Shown in pieces: positions 59,801-64,000 of a stretch of DNA of 64,000 nt. Position numbers and translations under genes: made by a program. How positions within the stretch are numbered: the stretch's first letter is position 1; each line of letters begins with the position of its first letter. The DNA is taken from NCBI RefSeq assembly GCF_037975245.1, contig NC_092563.1, positions 8,183,501 to 8,247,500 on the forward strand, in the 5' to 3' direction. The notes under the pieces were generated by a model that had not been told where the DNA came from, searched no databases, and saw only the letters and a list, made by a program, of their open reading frames with translations. Source of the DNA: Apostichopus japonicus (Eukaryota > Echinodermata > Holothuroidea > Aspidochirotida > Stichopodidae).

Positions 59801-62800
59801 GATCAGCTGATAAAGATGGCAATGGAAAACTCAACAAGAAGGAGCTGAACTTGGTAAATAGGTGATATGTCCATAGTGGAGAAATCACTACTATACTCCA
59901 ATAGTAGAATACTAAACAATCCTTTATAAACTGCTATTCTATTGCATGAATAAATATTCATATAAAACCTTGCAAGGAAGCCATGCTTCTTCAGCTGCTG
60001 TTCAAGTAGATAGAACACAAATATATATGTTAACTTTGTTGCATAATTAGAAGTGTCACTAGTTCAAAACCAAGCTTTATTAGCTTTAGAGGATCTGTTA
60101 GTTTGCAAAAATAAATAGCACCACTTACATCTTTTGGGTTCCATCTCTTCCATAGCAGATAGCAATATTTTCAATTGGATCCATTCAAATTTAGTTTGCA
60201 TATATATATGCTTTACAGTAGTACATGACAAACTGATAAGAAAAAGGTATTATTATACATATGATGGGCATTAGAATGAAACGAGAATGTTTATCAAAGG
60301 TAGTGACCAAGAGAAAAAGAGAAGCCTAAACAAAATTAAAAAGAAATTAAAATGGAACAGGAACAAGGAAAAAATATCAGTTACAGAAGGGAAAACCTCG
60401 ATAGAGTCTGTTTTGCAAATACCAATTGACCTGCAGAACGTGTGTAAATTGAATAATAAAGTAATGCACTTTATAATTACTTCAGTGGAAATTTGGTTAT
60501 GTAGCGACAACAAGGCGATTTAATGACATTTTTGAGGAAAATCATGTAATTGACCATTCACATGAAAATTATGCAAATTTAACATAACTTAATTTAGAGA
60601 AGAAAATTTTTATTTTTCATGCCAGAAATGTTTTCCGGGACATTCTCTGGACAATAAAATTTTGAATTTGAAGAAAATTGTATTGAAATTTATGCAAATT
60701 TAACATAAATTGAGAGTGGAAAATCTTTAATTTTCCAACCAGAAATGTTTTGCCTGACATTCTCCTGACAATAACATTTTGAATTTTCTACTCTAGAAGT
60801 TTATATCACTGTAAAAGAAGACAGTTGGTGGACATCAATTTTGATCAGTGGTTTTAAAGTGTTATATAATATTCAAGCAACAAGCACAAACCCTGAATCC
60901 TCATGTGACACTTCATCTCATTTTAATTTCATCTTGTAGGTCCTCCAATCACCAAAGCTAGAACTCTCACTGACACCAACAGATGTGAAAAAGTTGTTCA
61001 CTGATTGCTGTACAGAAGAAGACATTGATGCAAAGGTCTGTCATATGGGAAGATTTTATCATATTAAATGTAATGCAGAATCTACAACTCATGAACTTTT
61101 GGCATATATGATAGGTTGTCAATGTTGCCCTGATATAGGCTACTATAGCAATACTAAAATGGTCACCAGCTATGCTTCAACCTTTAACACCTACTTCATA
61201 GCAGCTCAATGCTATTAATATAAAAAAGGTTATTTTAATAAACTCACTTGAGCCTCCTCACCTGTGTGTGTAAAGTTGTTGGGGTTGCAACTGTTAGGAA
61301 AATAATAGGATTCTCTGGTGGCTAAAGTTAATTGCTTATCAAAAAATGCTGAACATTTATTGTATCTGTTGTCTAATGCCTCATAGCATTTTTTATAGGA
61401 AAGATATGATTCTTTTTTCAAATTTTGTGATATGTTGTAAATTATGCATCTGGCAACAGCAGAATGGATGATACACTCAGGAACTTCAGCTGAAAATATC
61501 TTTGATTTTTTCCATAATTAGTCAACCATTTGATGCACAGAGGAAAAGAAATATTTCTACAAAAAAGGCACGATTAGATGAAATTATAAATACATAGAAC
61601 TTTCAAAAACTAAAAAAAAATTCCATATGTATCAGTTTTCAAGGATAAATCAGTAAGAAGATTATAATAGCCTAAGTAAAATTTTTGAAGAATATTTATC
61701 CAGATGACATCACAGACCCCCCACTGTGATCCAACTTCCTGGAGTAGTTGAAGGTTTAGCCAATCAAAATAGGTTACGTTCAATCAACCATATCTAGAGT
61801 TAGGGGCAAGATATTGAGATGGGGTTTTCAATTTGTAGTGTGGAATATTTTTCTCTTCATATTGATATAAGTTTCAGAGTGACCAGAAATTCCCTTTAAA
61901 TAGTTTTCAATTCTTTAAGAATATTTAAGAATATCAGTATTTCGGGGTCGATACTGATGACCGTTCAGAATAAACTGTTAAAAGTAAGAAAATCAGATTA
62001 CAAATGACAAGATGCAAAACACTTGATCAGATTAAATGGATGCAAAAGACCACAGGTTGATTAAACGTTTGTATACGTTTTCACTTAAGACTTACAGTAC
62101 AATTGATGACAATGTCAAATGTTTGTGTCTATATTCACAGACATGTGAACTGTCATTTGATGAGTTTGCACTGCTGGGAAGATTTCTTCTGATGTTGTAC
62201 TACAGCAAGCTAGATGAATCCTCACAGGTAATATAACTGTTAAGCTGTTTCATTACAGAGGGACAACTATGTGTATGAATATAATAATATAACAGGAATT
62301 TTTTGATTTTCCATTTCCTATATGTATTTTACACTATTTAATCTTTAAACACTTGAAGTATCCAATTGATTACAGATATAAACAGTACTTAAAACAGGCG
62401 CGTAGCCAGGAATTTGCCAACGGAGGGGCGAAACTGTAGATTTGGCATTGCAAACTATCTAAGTGTAGCGCCACTATGAGTTGGCGCGAAGCGTACAAGA
62501 AAATTTTGGCTGTAAATGCCTCCCAGATCGCCGGAAATGGCACTTCCCATGCCTTGTTAGTTGCATCTTAGCATTTTCTCTTTTAAAAATACTAGCGATA
62601 TCATAAAAACCTTGAAAATTTTGTAAAAAATATGCTCAAGGGGGGGGCGGCTGCCCCCTTCGCCCCCCCCCTTGGCTACGCGCCTGACTTAAAATCAGTT
62701 TGTATCAACTTCATCAAACAAAGATCTGTAGTATATAAATAAGTAATATCATATTCTCTTTTTTTTACCAATTGAGTAATTTTTCTTTCCTTGTGTGATT

Positions 62801-62886
62801 TGATATTTTCAGAGTAAGTGGTGCATCTTAGACAAAGGGAATGATTACGGACTTATATACTTCAATAAACTTACAGGAGAGGCAAG
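53814..62886 (+). CDS. Large acidic protein with C-terminal EF-hand pair and WW-like segment (3' end outside the window)
   Basis: Coding exons: 53814-57135, 58151-58347, 59713-59853, 60940-61035, 62141-62227 and 62813-62886, all in phase with GT-AG borders, giving at least 1,305 residues. The start ATG is preceded by an in-frame TAG nine bases upstream, and an acceptor at 53650 opens the exon. The first exon encodes about 1,107 residues of Glu/Asp/Lys/Ser-rich, apparently disordered sequence with basic patches (KKNLAKKKGIRRKLPSLP) and the acidic LLDDEYEDDFDDES near residue 460, a style common in ciliary and centrosomal proteins. Exon 3 carries a canonical EF-hand loop, DKDGNGKLNKKE. Exons 4-5 make a second, degenerate hand ending CELSFDEF that lacks most calcium ligands. 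Exon 6 (WCILDKGNDYGLIYFNKLTG) resembles the start of a WW domain. No specific orthologue is recognised. Confidence 0.82.
57165..57535. mobile_element. hAT-type MITE with target duplication GTCTAAAG
   Basis: Ends CTGGGGTGGGCAAACTACGG and the inverted GGTTGCCCACCCCTG, flanked by GTCTAAAG at 57157-57164 and 57536-57543. The motif GTGGGCAA-CTACGGCCC is a familiar hAT MITE end in animals. It begins 29 bp after the splice donor at 57136, so it entered the extreme 5' end of that intron. Confidence 0.87.
58509..59027. mobile_element. Inverted-repeat element with GTCAATCC ends and shared hairpin core
   Basis: GGGGGTCAATCC (58509-58520) is mirrored by GGATTGACGCCC (59016-59027). The interior near 58587 contains GAGCGCCACCATCGGTTGGC, as in the elements at 32569 and 62395. 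Intronic. Confidence 0.6.
61440..61890 (+). repeat. Old dispersed repeat, copy 2
   Basis: Diverged partner of 18240-18695, same orientation, here in an intron of the EF-hand gene. Confidence 0.55.
62395..62686. mobile_element. hAT-type MITE with target duplication ACTTAAAA
   Basis: CAGGCGCGTAGCCAGG at the left is mirrored by CCTTGGCTACGCGCCTG at the right. The 8-bp duplication ACTTAAAA is present at 62387-62394 and 62687-62694. The 292-bp interior contains the GAGTTGGCGCGAAGCGTACA core related to the elements near 32985 and 58590. It lies in the intron between exons 62227 and 62813. Confidence 0.88.
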
Positions 62887-63048
62887 GTAATGGGAAAAAT
62901 ATGTTCTTGAAAGACCCTCAAATGAAGGTCACTAACATAGTATTTGCCCAGTATACATATTTCATTACTATATATGCTTAAAGTAGACATACTGAGATGA
63001 ACTCTTGCTTGTTAATGATATTCCAGTTCTGACCAAAGTTTAATTTCA

Positions 63049-63404
63049 TTAAAGGCATTGAGGACTCGCCCCAAACCGTGTGCGGCCATCTGAAAAAGTT
63101 AACTTTCCATTGCTTGCAAGTGACGTTTTGTTCATGTCGCTACAAAATGCAGACATGAAACGTGATACCTTGTTATCTTTTATCTAGACCTGAGATGTCC
63201 ATCGCTGCTATGAACACTGTATTGTGGGTAATGACCGCAGCTGTATGTACTGACTGTACACTAGCGTCTAATTACCGACGGTAGCAAGCTGTTTGTGTAT
63301 TTTCTGGATCGATGGTGGTGTCTAACACTTCTGTTACACATCATTCGAAACTAGGTCAGATAACCAGCATTAGACGTTTCTTTTAGCGTCTTCACTCCCT
63401 TTAA
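63049..63404 (+). mobile_element. TTAA-bounded MITE, copy 2
   Basis: It starts TTAAAGGCATTGAGGACTCG and ends GCGTCTTCACTCCCTTTAA. It matches 34611-34974 in inverted orientation along its length. Confidence 0.78.
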
Positions 63405-64000
63405 ACCAAAAAATTTTGTGAAAATGTGTCGGTACTTTCAACGGATCAGGTCAGGGTTGTAGTATCCTCATAGATTTAGCTATTTTGTTAGAGCCCAATA
63501 TGGCAACCATGGGCAACAACCAAAGAAACAATCCAAGAATTAGTAAAATACAATGAGCGTGATACGTTACCTTTGTCTCATTCTTGCAGACTCAACAAGT
63601 ATGTTGAAAGCCTTGTTGGAGGGGATATAGTTGTTATATATTAGTTCCGCACAACACAGACAAAGTAATCAGCCACTGTAGCCCATTGCCTTAGTCATTC
63701 GCATCCCTGTTGGACAAAGAGTAAGCAATTTGACTGAAAATATTGCAGACACACTCAATAAACTCAAGAAGCTACATAGAAAAGCCATCAGTATTGTCCC
63801 TACATATGCTAGATAGTTCTTTAAATAATGGTCGTTTCTGCTCAAAAGTCAAAGATCATTTGACTGTCACCTTCAATGCATCTTTGTATTAAAGCAAGAA
63901 ATATGATTGTCTGATTGCCATAGTATATTTGAAATATGACATATGTACAGCATGTTTAGAAAGTTTCAGTTATCATATTAATATGCTGAATTTTGGTGTC
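63405..64000. other. Probable intron of the EF-hand gene, no feature seen
   Basis: Follows the donor at 62887; no further exon with consistent phase was recognised before the window ends. Confidence 0.4.

Overview
This is a window of animal nuclear DNA: AT-rich, with intron-rich genes, GT-AG splice sites and a heavy load of minisatellites, miniature inverted-repeat elements (MITEs) and a DIRS-type retrotransposon. The gene families and repeat styles fit a marine invertebrate, most likely a deuterostome such as an echinoderm. That placement is an impression, not a test.

Layout. 1-4300: the 3' part of a DIRS-like tyrosine-recombinase retrotransposon (Gag-like, RT/RNase H and YR frames), ending in an internal complementary region and its inverted partner. 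5.1-13.2 kb: an 8-kb satellite of about 370-bp monomers. 15.9-31.2 kb (+): a five-exon gene end, reconstructed here from phase-compatible splice sites, encoding the C-terminal 210 residues of an uncharacterised, possibly transposase-derived protein. Its 11.6-kb intron holds four unrelated minisatellites and, on the opposite strand, an intact single-exon core-2/I-type beta-1,6-N-acetylglucosaminyltransferase gene (22412-23905).

35.8-42.2 kb (-): a complete nine-exon SLC7 amino-acid transporter light-chain gene of 463 residues, including a 45-bp micro-exon. An intronic minisatellite of this gene is built from copies of that micro-exon's 3' end and splice donor. 42.7-44.7 kb: a 1.95-kb element with near-perfect 70-bp terminal inverted repeats. 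It is packed with palindromes centred on CACTTAAGTG and surrounds one 103-codon ORF; it is the least conventional object in the window. 48-51.7 kb: two further tandem arrays. 53.65-62.9 kb (+): a gene with one giant acidic exon (over 1,100 codons) followed by five short exons encoding an EF-hand pair and a WW-like segment; it runs towards the right edge.

MITEs are scattered through introns. Three have visible 8-bp target duplications (hAT type), two are inverted copies of a TTAA-bounded family, and one has long GGGTCATTCC termini. The genes show no obvious functional link with one another. The main interest is genome architecture: nested genes, repeat-filled introns and exon-derived repeats.
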